Assembly: GCA_963772585.1 (NCBI GenBank)
Contig: CAVYXV010000010.1
Coordinates: 496,001 to 560,000 of the forward strand
Reading direction: 5' to 3'
DNA: 64,000 nucleotides
Origin: CAVVXN01 sp963772585
Lineage (GTDB): Bacteria > Planctomycetota > PLA2 > JAEUHO01
Below the pieces are notes generated by a model. That model saw only the letters and a list, made by a program, of their open reading frames with translations, had not been told where the DNA came from and ran no database searches. Position numbers and translations under genes: made by a program. Position 1 is the first letter of the stretch, and each line of letters starts with the position of its first letter. This document shows, one piece after another, positions 7,769 through 16,100 of this stretch.

Positions 7769-8884
7769 TCAAGGAGCATGGCCGAGGTGCACCACCACCT
7801 CGGTGGTCTCGCCGGCGCGGATCAGCGAGAGGAGCACGTCGTCGTCGGGGCGGTAGGGGAGCAGGGCGTCGGCCAACTCGGTTCCCGGCGCGAACGTGGC
7901 CCCGCCGATTCCCCGGAGGATGTCTCCCACCTGCACGCCGGCCTTCGCCGCGGGCCCGTCCGGCGCGAGGGCGGTGACGACGCGCCCGCCGCAGTCGGGG
8001 CAGACGTGGGAGGCGAGCGCCTCGTCGAGCGGTCGCGTGCGCACTCCGAGCATGGCGCGGGGAACCTCCGCGTGACGGCGCAGGAGCGGCCAGACGATCT
8101 CGAGGACGCGGGCGGGTACCGCGTAGGAGGCCACGATGCGCGGCCGGAACGTGGGGGGCTTGTCCTCGTCGCCCTCCTTGCCGGGCGCTTTCGGAGCCGG
8201 CGGGGCGGGGCTCGCCTCGGCCCCCACCAGAAGCCCCACGACACGGCCCTGTGCGTCCAGCCACGGGGCCCCCAGGTCGCTCGCGATGACCGAGAGCGAC
8301 GACTCGTCGAGACAGGAGAGGGCGCGAGGCCTGCCCAGGAGGGGGTCCTGGATCCGTCGCGTGCGGTGGTTCGCCCGGATCTGGCTGAGGGAGATGGCCC
8401 CCTCCGCCGTGACCATCATGATCGGCGTTCCGGGCGGGGCCCGGTGGGGGATGGGCCGGGGCGAACCGTCGGGGTGGCGCGTGGCCGTGGCGTGGATTCC
8501 GAGCGCCGGCAGGCGGTAGACGGGGACGCGAAGCAACGTGAGGCCCGTCGCGGGGTCCGAAGCCTGGACCCGCGCGGCCATGGCCCGGCCGTCGGCGAGC
8601 GTCGCCGCGAGGGTCCCGGGGCGCGTGCGGGGGCCGGCCATGAGCAGCCAGCCGTCGGGATCCACGATGATGGCGTGCCGCTCGATCGGTTCCCCGCGGC
8701 CCCCGCGCGGGCGCCACTCGATCCGGACGATGCTCGGCCGCGCCCGTCGGGCGATCGCGGCCCACGCGTCCGCGTCGGGCTCGTCCGTGCGGCCCGGCAC
8801 CTGGACCACGAGGGCCAGGACGAGGGCGAAGACGACGCGCACCGCCCTGCCGAGGGCGGCCGAACGCGGGCCACGACCGTTCAT
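7769..8884 (-). CDS. Trypsin-like fold plus PDZ protein without catalytic triad (DegS-like pseudo-protease)
   Basis: Exported or membrane-anchored protein of 371 residues with an N-terminal signal segment (RAVRVVFALVLALVVQVPG). The middle follows the HtrA/DegS layout, but the three catalytic sites look changed: DPDGWLLMAG where the histidine region should read like NHVV, DPATGLTLLRV with Gly in place of the aspartate, and SDLGAPWLDAQGRVVGL in place of GNSGGP. A C-terminal PDZ domain covers about residues 285-371 (PAAKAGVQVGDIL) and is preceded by HVCPDCGG. The gene starts ten bases after the zinc-finger anti-sigma gene, in one operon with a sigma factor, so a regulatory or sensing role in place of proteolysis is inferred. 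Confidence 0.72.
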   Translation of the reverse strand: MNGRGPRSAALGRAVRVVFALVLALVVQVPGRTDEPDADAWAAIARRARPSIVRIEWRPRGGRGEPIERHAIIVDPDGWLLMAGPRTRPGTLAATLADGRAMAARVQASDPATGLTLLRVPVYRLPALGIHATATRHPDGSPRPIPHRAPPGTPIMMVTAEGAISLSQIRANHRTRRIQDPLLGRPRALSCLDESSLSVIASDLGAPWLDAQGRVVGLLVGAEASPAPPAPKAPGKEGDEDKPPTFRPRIVASYAVPARVLEIVWPLLRRHAEVPRAMLGVRTRPLDEALASHVCPDCGGRVVTALAPDGPAAKAGVQVGDILRGIGGATFAPGTELADALLPYRPDDDVLLSLIRAGETTEVVVHLGHAP

Positions 8885-8894
8885 GGCGAGCGGC

Positions 8895-9476
8895 TCAGTC
8901 CCAGTGTTCGGCGTGGGCGGCGTCGTCCGAGCCCGGCACGGGCGGTTCGACCGGATCGACATGGAGATAGCGGTCGGCCGGCGCCAAGGCGGGGGCCGTC
9001 ACGAACGTGCCGCTCTTCCAGCCGGGCAGGAGCCGGCGAGGCACCTCGTCGAGGCGCTTCTCGCGGGCGCTCGGATCCGCCCGGGTGCCGGACGGGAGCA
9101 CGTTCATCACGTAGCCGGTGCCGACCCCCACGACGACCATCGCCGCGAACGCCGTCGCGCGCCACACGCGCAGGGCCCGGGGCGCGTCGAGGAACGCCGT
9201 CGAGAGACCGCCGCCGGCAGGCGCCCGGTCGAGCCGCATCCACACGTCATCGAAGAAGGCGTCGAAGACCCCGTCCGGGGCCTCGCGCCGTCGCAGCGCC
9301 TGCCGGGCCTCGAGGAGCCGGAAGCGGGCGCCGAAGCGCGCCTCGCACCCGGGGCACGCGTCGAGGTGCCGGGAGAGGTGGGCCAGGTCGAGATCGTACG
9401 TATCACACGTGTCGCCACGCTCCAGGGTGCGCAGGCGGCGGGCCACGTCATGGGCACAGGGAGGGAGGTTCGTCAC
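8895..9476 (-). CDS. Membrane anti-sigma factor with zinc-binding ZAS motif
   Basis: A 193-residue protein. The N-terminal cytoplasmic part has H37-x3-C41-x2-C44 (HLDACPGC), the HXXXCXXC motif of zinc-associated anti-sigma factors, with an upstream cysteine or histidine as fourth ligand. One membrane helix runs from about residue 107 to 127 (TAFAAMVVVGVGTGYVMNVL), leaving a short outer C-terminal tail. The GTG start at 9476 overlaps the stop of the sigma gene (GTGA), which implies translational coupling and matching stoichiometry. It should hold the upstream-encoded ECF sigma factor at the membrane. A protease-like protein follows directly. Confidence 0.85.
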   Translation of the reverse strand: MTNLPPCAHDVARRLRTLERGDTCDTYDLDLAHLSRHLDACPGCEARFGARFRLLEARQALRRREAPDGVFDAFFDDVWMRLDRAPAGGGLSTAFLDAPRALRVWRATAFAAMVVVGVGTGYVMNVLPSGTRADPSAREKRLDEVPRRLLPGWKSGTFVTAPALAPADRYLHVDPVEPPVPGSDDAAHAEHWD

Positions 9477-10117
9477 GATCGCTCGTCCTCCTGCGCGCCG
9501 TACCGCTCCTCCCAGGCCTTGCGGAAGAGCGCGCGGGCCCGGTGGAGTCTCCACCGGGCGGTGGGATAGGTGCAGTCGGTCATCGCCGCGATGTCGCGCG
9601 GCGACAGGCCGTGATACTCCCTCAGGGTCAGGGCGAGGCGGTACTCGACCGGCAGGTCGGCGAGGACCCGGGCCACGCGTTCGCGGAGGTCCCCGTCGGC
9701 GATGGCCGACGGAGGAGCCGCCTCCTCGTCGCCCAGTTCGCTCAGATCCTCCACCGGCACCGCGCGACGCCGGCGGCGCCGGAACGCGTCGATGGCCAGG
9801 TTGCGCGCGATGCGGTAGATCCAGTTCAGGAAGTCCCGCTTGGCATCGAAGCTCGGGAGCGCGGCGTGGACGCGGATGAACGTCTCCTGGGCTACGTCCC
9901 GGGCTTCCTCCGCGTCCAGCAGGATGTCGTAGGCCACCCAGTAGACCTTCTTCTGGTAGCGCTCCACCAGCCGCCGGAACGCGTCCTGGTCCCCGCCGCG
10001 GGCGAGGACGGCGAGGCGCGCGTCCTCCTGCCGCCGGCGGGTCCGGGCGTCGGCCTCCCGGTCTCCTTCACGTGCCGCCTGCCAGGCGGGAACGGTCTCG
10101 GCAGCGGGTGTGGTCAA
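9473..10117 (-). CDS. ECF-type RNA polymerase sigma factor (sigma-70 family)
   Basis: A 214-residue sigma factor with region 2 (DAFRRLVERYQKKVYWVAYD, then ARDVAQETFIRVHAAL and FLNWIYRIARNLAIDAFRRR) and region 4 (DLPVEYRLALTLREYHGLS, then DIAAMTDCTYPTARWRLHRA). I chose a TTG start at 10117 because a strong GAGGAG lies seven bases upstream; an in-frame GTG at 10168 would add 17 residues but has no ribosome site. It heads the operon sigma, ZAS anti-sigma, pseudo-protease. It is expected to be held inactive by the next gene product. The target promoters are not known. Confidence 0.9.
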   Translation of the reverse strand: MTTPAAETVPAWQAAREGDREADARTRRRQEDARLAVLARGGDQDAFRRLVERYQKKVYWVAYDILLDAEEARDVAQETFIRVHAALPSFDAKRDFLNWIYRIARNLAIDAFRRRRRRAVPVEDLSELGDEEAAPPSAIADGDLRERVARVLADLPVEYRLALTLREYHGLSPRDIAAMTDCTYPTARWRLHRARALFRKAWEERYGAQEDERS

Positions 10118-10293
10118 GGCTCGGCTCCTCGCGCGAGAACCCGGATGGGGGGAGGCCGGTCGCTGCACGGCCGGATTCTAGCCCGCACGCTCTTGCCTAC
10201 GGTCCGAGAGGGGGGGTGTTGGCCCCGCGGCACCCGGCGGGAGGTCGGCGCAGGGACCCGGCGTAGAATCGCCGAAGCTCCGGAGACCCCGCC

Positions 10294-11565
10294 ATGGCCC
10301 CCTCCCCGCGAACGGCCCTCTTCGTCCTGGTCCTCCTCGGCCTCCCCCTGGGGGCGAGGGCCGCCGACGGGGACAAGGACGCCCGACCCGGCGTGCCGGA
10401 CGCCGAACTCCAGGAGAAGATCAACGAGGCGATCCGCCGCGGGGCGGGCTGGCTCCGGAAGCAACAGAAGCCGAACGGATCGATGGGCGGGCTGTTCCGG
10501 CGCGGGTCCCAGTCCTTCGAGATCGGGGCCAGCGGGCTCGCCGGCCTGGCCCTGCTGGCCGCGGGCGACCAGCGCGGCGACCCCGAGGTGGACAAGCTCT
10601 ACGAGTACCTGAAGGCGAAGGACGCCCAGCTCCGGCCGTCGGGCAGCGGAACGACCTACGACGAGAGCGTCCTCCTGATGTTCATCTGCCGGTACTGGCG
10701 TGGCGAAGAGAAGGAGTTCACCGGGTCCACCCGGCCGGGCCGGCGGCACGACAACCCCTGCAAGATGCCCCCCGACGTCCTGAAGTGGGTGCAGGACATC
10801 GCCAACTGGCTCGTGCGGATGCGGAAGCCCGCGACGGCGACGTGGGGGTATCCCGCGCACCGGGACGACCACTCGAACACGCAGTACGCCTACCTCGGCT
10901 TGAGGGACGCGCGCGACTGCGGCGCCATGATTCCCCCGCAGGTGTTCCTGCAGGGCGTCCAGACCATGATCGAGCGACAGGAGCCCGACGGGCCGAAGGT
11001 GCCCCGCATCATCCCCGGACCCGACGGCAGCCGCTACGCGATCCAGTCCGGCGACCGCGCTCGCGGCTGGTCCTACCTGCAGCAGCCGTTCGTGCCGACG
11101 GGCAGCATGACCACGTCCGGCATCGGGATCGTCGCCATCTGCAACGACGCCCTGCTGCGACCCCGGCGGATTCCCGCCTACGACACGACGCTGGAGCGCA
11201 AGGCGCAGCAGGCGGTGCAGGACGGCTTCTGCTGGCTCGACAAGAACTGGACGGTGGAGAGGAACCCGGGGCCGGCGGCCGCCAACTGGCACCACTACTA
11301 CCTCTACGGCCTCGAGCGCGCGGCGGTCCTCGGGGGCCGCGATCTCGTAGGCCTTCACGACTGGTACGTCGAGGGTGCCCGTCACCTCGTCGGCACGCAG
11401 AAGGGGGACGGAAGCTGGCGCACCGGCGCGCTGGGGGAGGCCGATCCCCAGAACGGCTACGAGGCGAGCGATCTGTGCGACACCGCGTGGGCCGTCCTCT
11501 TCCTCGCGCGGGCCACGCGACCGGCGCCGCCCATCCGCGCGCCGGTCGTGACGGGCGGCGACTGA
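10294..11565 (+). CDS. Secreted prenyltransferase/squalene-oxidase-repeat (alpha-alpha toroid) protein
   Basis: A 423-residue exported protein with a signal peptide ending near residue 23. It contains repeats of the squalene cyclase/prenyltransferase alpha-toroid type: AIRRGAGWLRKQQKPNGSMG near residue 47, LVGTQKGDGSWRTGAL near 368 and the closing SDLCDTAWAVLFLARA. The DXDD acid motif of true squalene-hopene cyclases is not apparent, and a signal peptide argues against terpene synthesis. Such proteins are common in Planctomycetes with unknown role. Seven bases separate its stop from the next gene, a sigma factor, so they are likely co-transcribed. The opposite strand upstream carries the other sigma operon. 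Confidence 0.78.
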   Translation: MAPSPRTALFVLVLLGLPLGARAADGDKDARPGVPDAELQEKINEAIRRGAGWLRKQQKPNGSMGGLFRRGSQSFEIGASGLAGLALLAAGDQRGDPEVDKLYEYLKAKDAQLRPSGSGTTYDESVLLMFICRYWRGEEKEFTGSTRPGRRHDNPCKMPPDVLKWVQDIANWLVRMRKPATATWGYPAHRDDHSNTQYAYLGLRDARDCGAMIPPQVFLQGVQTMIERQEPDGPKVPRIIPGPDGSRYAIQSGDRARGWSYLQQPFVPTGSMTTSGIGIVAICNDALLRPRRIPAYDTTLERKAQQAVQDGFCWLDKNWTVERNPGPAAANWHHYYLYGLERAAVLGGRDLVGLHDWYVEGARHLVGTQKGDGSWRTGALGEADPQNGYEASDLCDTAWAVLFLARATRPAPPIRAPVVTGGD

Positions 11566-11571
11566 GAGGTC

Positions 11572-12195
11572 GTGCCGCCGCCCCGGCCCGACGCGACGGA
11601 TCACGGCCGCCGCGGCGAGGTCGCCCCGACGGACGGGGACCTCGTCCGACGGCTCCTGCGGGGGGACGCGGCCGCTTGGACCGTCTTCGTCGACCGCGAG
11701 GGCCCGGGGATCGCCGGGATGGCGCGCCGCATGCTCCGGCGGCGAGGCGGGCGCGCGTCCGACGTGGACGTGGACGAGATCGTCGCCGAGACCTTCCTCC
11801 TCCTCGTCCGGGACGACCGGCGGCTCCTCCGCGCCTACGACGAGGCCTGGCCGCTGAGGACCTGGCTCTCCGTCCTCGTCCGCACCGCCGTCGGCCGCCA
11901 GGCGCGGCGGAAGCGGCCGGTGCCCCGCGCCGACCTCGCCCCCGTGGATCGCGAACGGGACCCGGAGCAGGGCGCCCGTGCGCGGGAGATGGAGACGGCG
12001 GTGAGGCGGGCGCTGGCCCGGCTGGGCGACCGCGACCGGTTGCTGCTGCGCCTCCGGGTGGTGGCGCGGTTGGACTACGTGGGGATCGCCGAGGCGCTCG
12101 GGATCGAGGCGTCGAGCGTGGGCCCGCTCGTGACCCGGGCCAAGGCACGGCTGCGGGCCTTCCTCGCCGAGGACCCTGGCGGCCCAGCGGCATGA
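11572..12195 (+). CDS. Sigma-70 family (ECF-like) RNA polymerase sigma factor
   Basis: A 207-residue sigma factor. Region 2 is visible as DLVRRLLRGDAAAWTVFVDR and DVDEIVAETFLLLVRDDRRL, followed by PLRTWLSVLVRTAVGRQARR. Region 4 is visible as RALARLGDRDRLLLRLRVVA and LDYVGIAEALGIEASSVGPL. The GTG start lies six bases after the preceding stop with GAGAGGTC just before it. It is rather divergent from the sigma factor on the minus strand. Its operon leads through a membrane protein into a giant pseudopilin, so it may act on that locus. Confidence 0.85.
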   Translation: MPPPRPDATDHGRRGEVAPTDGDLVRRLLRGDAAAWTVFVDREGPGIAGMARRMLRRRGGRASDVDVDEIVAETFLLLVRDDRRLLRAYDEAWPLRTWLSVLVRTAVGRQARRKRPVPRADLAPVDRERDPEQGARAREMETAVRRALARLGDRDRLLLRLRVVARLDYVGIAEALGIEASSVGPLVTRAKARLRAFLAEDPGGPAA

Positions 12196-12231
12196 ATCGG
12201 CCCGGCCAGGGCCTTCGACCCTGTCCGATTC
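12194..12231. repeat. Two-part inverted repeat at the sigma gene end
   Basis: GAATCGG at 12194-12200 pairs with CCGATTC at 12225-12231, and inside it CAGGG at 12207-12211 pairs with CCCTG at 12219-12223. No T-run follows. It starts at the sigma gene stop codon and ends about 30 bases before the next ATG, so it could be an attenuator or an RNA processing site. Confidence 0.4.
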
Positions 12232-12262
12232 CGGCGACGGGGCGGCTACGGGGGGTGGAGCG

Positions 12263-13108
12263 ATGACCCGCCTGCCCTCCCCCCCGCCGGATCCCTCCCT
12301 CCCGGACGATCCCCTGGAGGACCTCGTCCGACGGGCCGAGGGCACCCCGGGCGAGGCGCCGGCGATCGACCCCTCCGCCCTGCCGGCCCTCTGGGGCGAG
12401 GGCGACGAGCCGGGGGACGCCGCCCTCGTCGCCTGGATGGCCGAGGCGGCCGACGCCCGCGTCCACGGGCGCCCCGAACCGCTGTCGGCGAGCGCCCGGG
12501 CGGCCGCGCTCGCGGTCCCGGCCGCCGCCGCCGCGGCTTCTCGCCCGGCGCCGTCGCGCCGACGCGCGGCGGCCCGCCCGACGACGCCCGCGCCCGTCCG
12601 ACCCCGCCTTCCCACCCCCGCGCGCACCCCCGCGCTGGCGATCGCTGCCGTGCTCGTTCTCGGCCTCGCGGTAGGCCTCTTCTTCGGACGCTCGCCGGAC
12701 GCGACCGGTGGCCTGCCCCCCCGGGGGCCGCTGGCGAGTCCCGTCGCCCGCGCGTGGCGGCTCGTCGAGGGGACGGCCCTCCGTCGTGGACCCGCGCTGC
12801 TCATCGAGCCGGGGCCGAGGGGGAGCGCTCGCGTCGCCTGGCGGCCCGCGGGGTTCGCCACGAACGCCACGCGGATCCTCGTCCGGATGGCGAACGGCGA
12901 GGGGGCGACGGTCCGGGCCCTCGCGCCCGACGGGTCGGCCCTGGGGCCGGCCGCCGTGGTCCACGACGGCGTCGCGCGCCTGCGCCTCTCCGCGGGATGG
13001 ACTCGGGCGGTCGGCGAGGGCGAACTGGTCCTGGCATTCGCGTGGCCCGAGGGCCGCGCCCAGGCCGCGCGCTTCGACGGCGCGGCGTTCTCGATGGAAG
13101 AACGATGA
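12263..13108 (+). CDS. Single-pass membrane protein, possible anti-sigma partner (unrecognised family)
   Basis: A 281-residue protein that I cannot place in a named family. The first 100 residues are acidic and then Ala/Arg/Pro-rich, one membrane helix follows at about 122-142 (ALAIAAVLVLGLAVGLFFG), and the outer part of about 130 residues looks like a beta-rich domain (ATRILVRMANGEGATVRALA). The layout of cytoplasmic domain, helix and outer domain directly after a sigma gene resembles membrane anti-sigma factors, but no zinc motif is present. Its stop lies just before or inside the beginning of the giant pseudopilin gene. The anti-sigma role is inferred only from position. Confidence 0.6.
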   Translation: MTRLPSPPPDPSLPDDPLEDLVRRAEGTPGEAPAIDPSALPALWGEGDEPGDAALVAWMAEAADARVHGRPEPLSASARAAALAVPAAAAAASRPAPSRRRAAARPTTPAPVRPRLPTPARTPALAIAAVLVLGLAVGLFFGRSPDATGGLPPRGPLASPVARAWRLVEGTALRRGPALLIEPGPRGSARVAWRPAGFATNATRILVRMANGEGATVRALAPDGSALGPAAVVHDGVARLRLSAGWTRAVGEGELVLAFAWPEGRAQAARFDGAAFSMEER

Positions 13109-13122
13109 AGGAGATCCCGGTG

Positions 13123-16100
13123 ATGACGACCCGCGCTCGAAACCGGGGCATCGCGTTGCTCATGGTGATCACCGTGCTCGTGACGCTCGTGCTCGTCGCG
13201 GTCCCCTTCGCCCTCTCCATGCGGATGGGGCAGGAGAGGACCACGACGGAGAACGCTCGCGACCGCGCCCGCTGGGAGGCGCTGACACTGCTCGGGCTGA
13301 TGGAGCAGTCGTTGGGTCGGACCCACCCTTCCGCCGAACGGCAACGCTGGGACAACGGGGAGCGCGACGTCGCGAGCGACCCCAACGTGGACTCCCTCGA
13401 GGAGATCTCGCTGGGTGACGACTTTCGGAACCGTCTCGGCATCCTGGCGCAGCAGGTCGCCCAGCAGGATCCGCAAGTGGCCGCGCACCTGCAGGCGCTC
13501 CAGGCGCAGGGGTTGGGACCCGTCAACGACCCGACGGGCAGCATCTGGACCGGCATCGTGGAGGACGCGAACGGGAAGGTGAACCCCGTCGGCGCGCCGT
13601 TCCTCACGGCGAACCTCCTGGGCTCCGCCCTGCTCGCGCAGGAACTCGACGGGGCCGCGACGGACATCGAGGTCACGAACGTCGCGCAAGCCGTCGTGCC
13701 CGGCCTCCCGGGGTTTGCGAAGGATGGCGGCTGGATCCGGATCGACAACGAGGTGATCCGCTACGAGTCGTTCGACGGGACCACGTTCCACGGCTGCGAG
13801 CGGGGGGCCGCTCCGGAGACGCCGCTCGGCGACAACGGGGGGGCGGGGACGCACAGCCCCATGGTGCCCGTGATCGACTACACGGCGTTCAAGCTGGCGA
13901 CCCACCTGATCGCCGCCCGCCGCGGCGTCCTCACGTACTTCCACAACCTGGAGGATCTGAGGAGCGTCTCGGAGTGGGGAGGCGGCGGCGTCCTCGCACG
14001 CGATCGCCTGGACGTGCTGCGTCCTTTCCTGACGGTGTGGAGCCGGCGCGAGACCGGGCAGGCGTGGCTCGCGCCGCAGACCGTGACGAACGAGCTCCCG
14101 AGCAACAGCGCCGCGGGGGAGGGCGGTCCGGATGAGGTGCGGCTGAAGGACCTCCGCAACCCGGTGGGGACGACCGCGTACATGGGCGCGGGCTCCCTTG
14201 TGAAGATCACGAACGGCCTCCAGACGGCCTACCAGACGGTCGCGTTCGTGGGGGAGCAGGGCGAGGGCGACACGGGGAGGAGCCAGCAGGATGCGATCCT
14301 CACCCTGGCCGGTCCCGTCGGCGGCCGGCAGGAGGAGACCTTCGGTTCGGACCAGGCACCGATCGAGTTCACCGGGGGGGAGGCCGTGATCTCCGCGTAC
14401 GCCCCCTTCCCCGTCGACATCAACACCGCGCCCCGCGAGGTGCTCTACGCGGTCATGGCGAACCTCCACTTCGCGCGGACGAACATCCTCCCCGACCAGA
14501 TCGTGGGCCCCGAGCTCGCCTGGGACCTGGCCGGACGGATCGTGGAGGAGCGCAAGGGTCCGATCTCCCTGGACTCCACGACGGGCCGACGCGAACGGGG
14601 CCCGTTCCGGAACGTGGAGGACTGGGGGCGCTGGTTGAAGACACAGGAGGAGGCGGAGACCCTCTCCCCGCCGCAGCGGCAGCTCCTCTACTTCAACGCG
14701 GTCAATCCGCACGACTTCCTGCTCGCGAACGGGACCGCGGCCTGGTGCTACCGCACCCTGGACGTGTATCACCTCGAGGCCCGCGTCACCGTGAACGACC
14801 TGGGCGGCGAGTACATGTCGAGCGCCACGGTGAGCGAGGTCGTCGAGATCGGCTCCGACGCGAAAGTGCTCTGGGTCCTCGACTCGCAAGACGACTTCGA
14901 GCGGCGGCTCTCCCAGGGCAGCGGCGCGAAGTGGGTCGCGACCTATCCGCGCGGCGTGAACTACCGCGACCGTCGGTTCGCGTACGTGCAGCCGGCGCTC
15001 CGGGAGTTCCAGGCCGTCCTGTACGGCGGCTACCCCTCCTCGAAGCGGAGCGACACGACGCGGGAGTACGGCGAAGTCCGCCTCGAACCGGCCCGGATCG
15101 ACCTGCCCGGCGACACCGTCCGGACGGTGGCCCAGCACTTCGACACGTCCCTGTTCACGGAGGGCTGGCGGACCGACTACTACGGCGCGTACCTGTACTC
15201 CACCGACGAAGCGTTCTACGCCGGCAAGGACAAATTTCCGCAGCCCTTCACGATGGCCTTCTGGTGGAAGTGCGGCGACGGCGAGTGGTCCGCCATGGAC
15301 TGCGGCATGGACCAGTTCACGAACCGGTACAGCATCTTCACGATGGATGGCCGGGAAGGCCCCGAGTTGGTCTTCCGGGTGTGCGCCTCGACCCTGGAGG
15401 AGCGCGGCGCGGAGGTGTACGTGCCTCTCGAGCGGATCGCGTTCGAGTCCGGGACGTGGTACCACATCCAGGTCGAGGCGCGCGGCGAGGACCCGAGCCA
15501 GATGGAACTGCTCGTGGACGGCGTCAGCGTAGGGAAGCGCCGCACCTTCACCCGCCTGTCCGCGGAGGCGACCGCGGACGCCGAGGAGATCCAGGTGGAC
15601 AGCACCGAGGGCTTCTCGCCGCGCGGCGCGGTGCTGATCGGCGACGAGGTCGTGGAGTACGACTCGCGGAACGAGCAGAGCTTCGGCGATTGCTTCCGCG
15701 GGGCTCGCGGCACGCAGGACCACGACGAGCAACCGGGCCGTGGCCGACGGTGGACGAAGGGCACGGTCGTGCGCCAGCTCGGCTACTCCGCGCCCCTCCT
15801 GACGGATCTCACCGTCGGCGGCGCGAGCCTCGGCTCCCCGTTGGGGCGCTGGGCGGCGGTGCGGGTGAACAACGCCGAGGACCCGGCCACGGTCACGATC
15901 GGAAATGCGTCGATCACCTTCATGGGCATCAACGCGAACCAGGCCCAGTTCGACGCGGAGATCCTGCCCCTGTGGGGGCAGGACGCCGACTCGTCCCTGA
16001 CGATGGGCTGGGCGGACGGCTTCGGCGAGAGCGGGATCGCCCTGCTCGGCAGCGAGGCGCCGCTCGGCAAGGGCACGATGACGGCGGACGGACAGGCGCT

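Noticed and set aside
10118..10168. GTG start at 10168 for the minus-strand sigma factor
   Set aside because: No ribosome site upstream, and the extra residues are not family-like; the TTG at 10117 has a strong GAGGAG.
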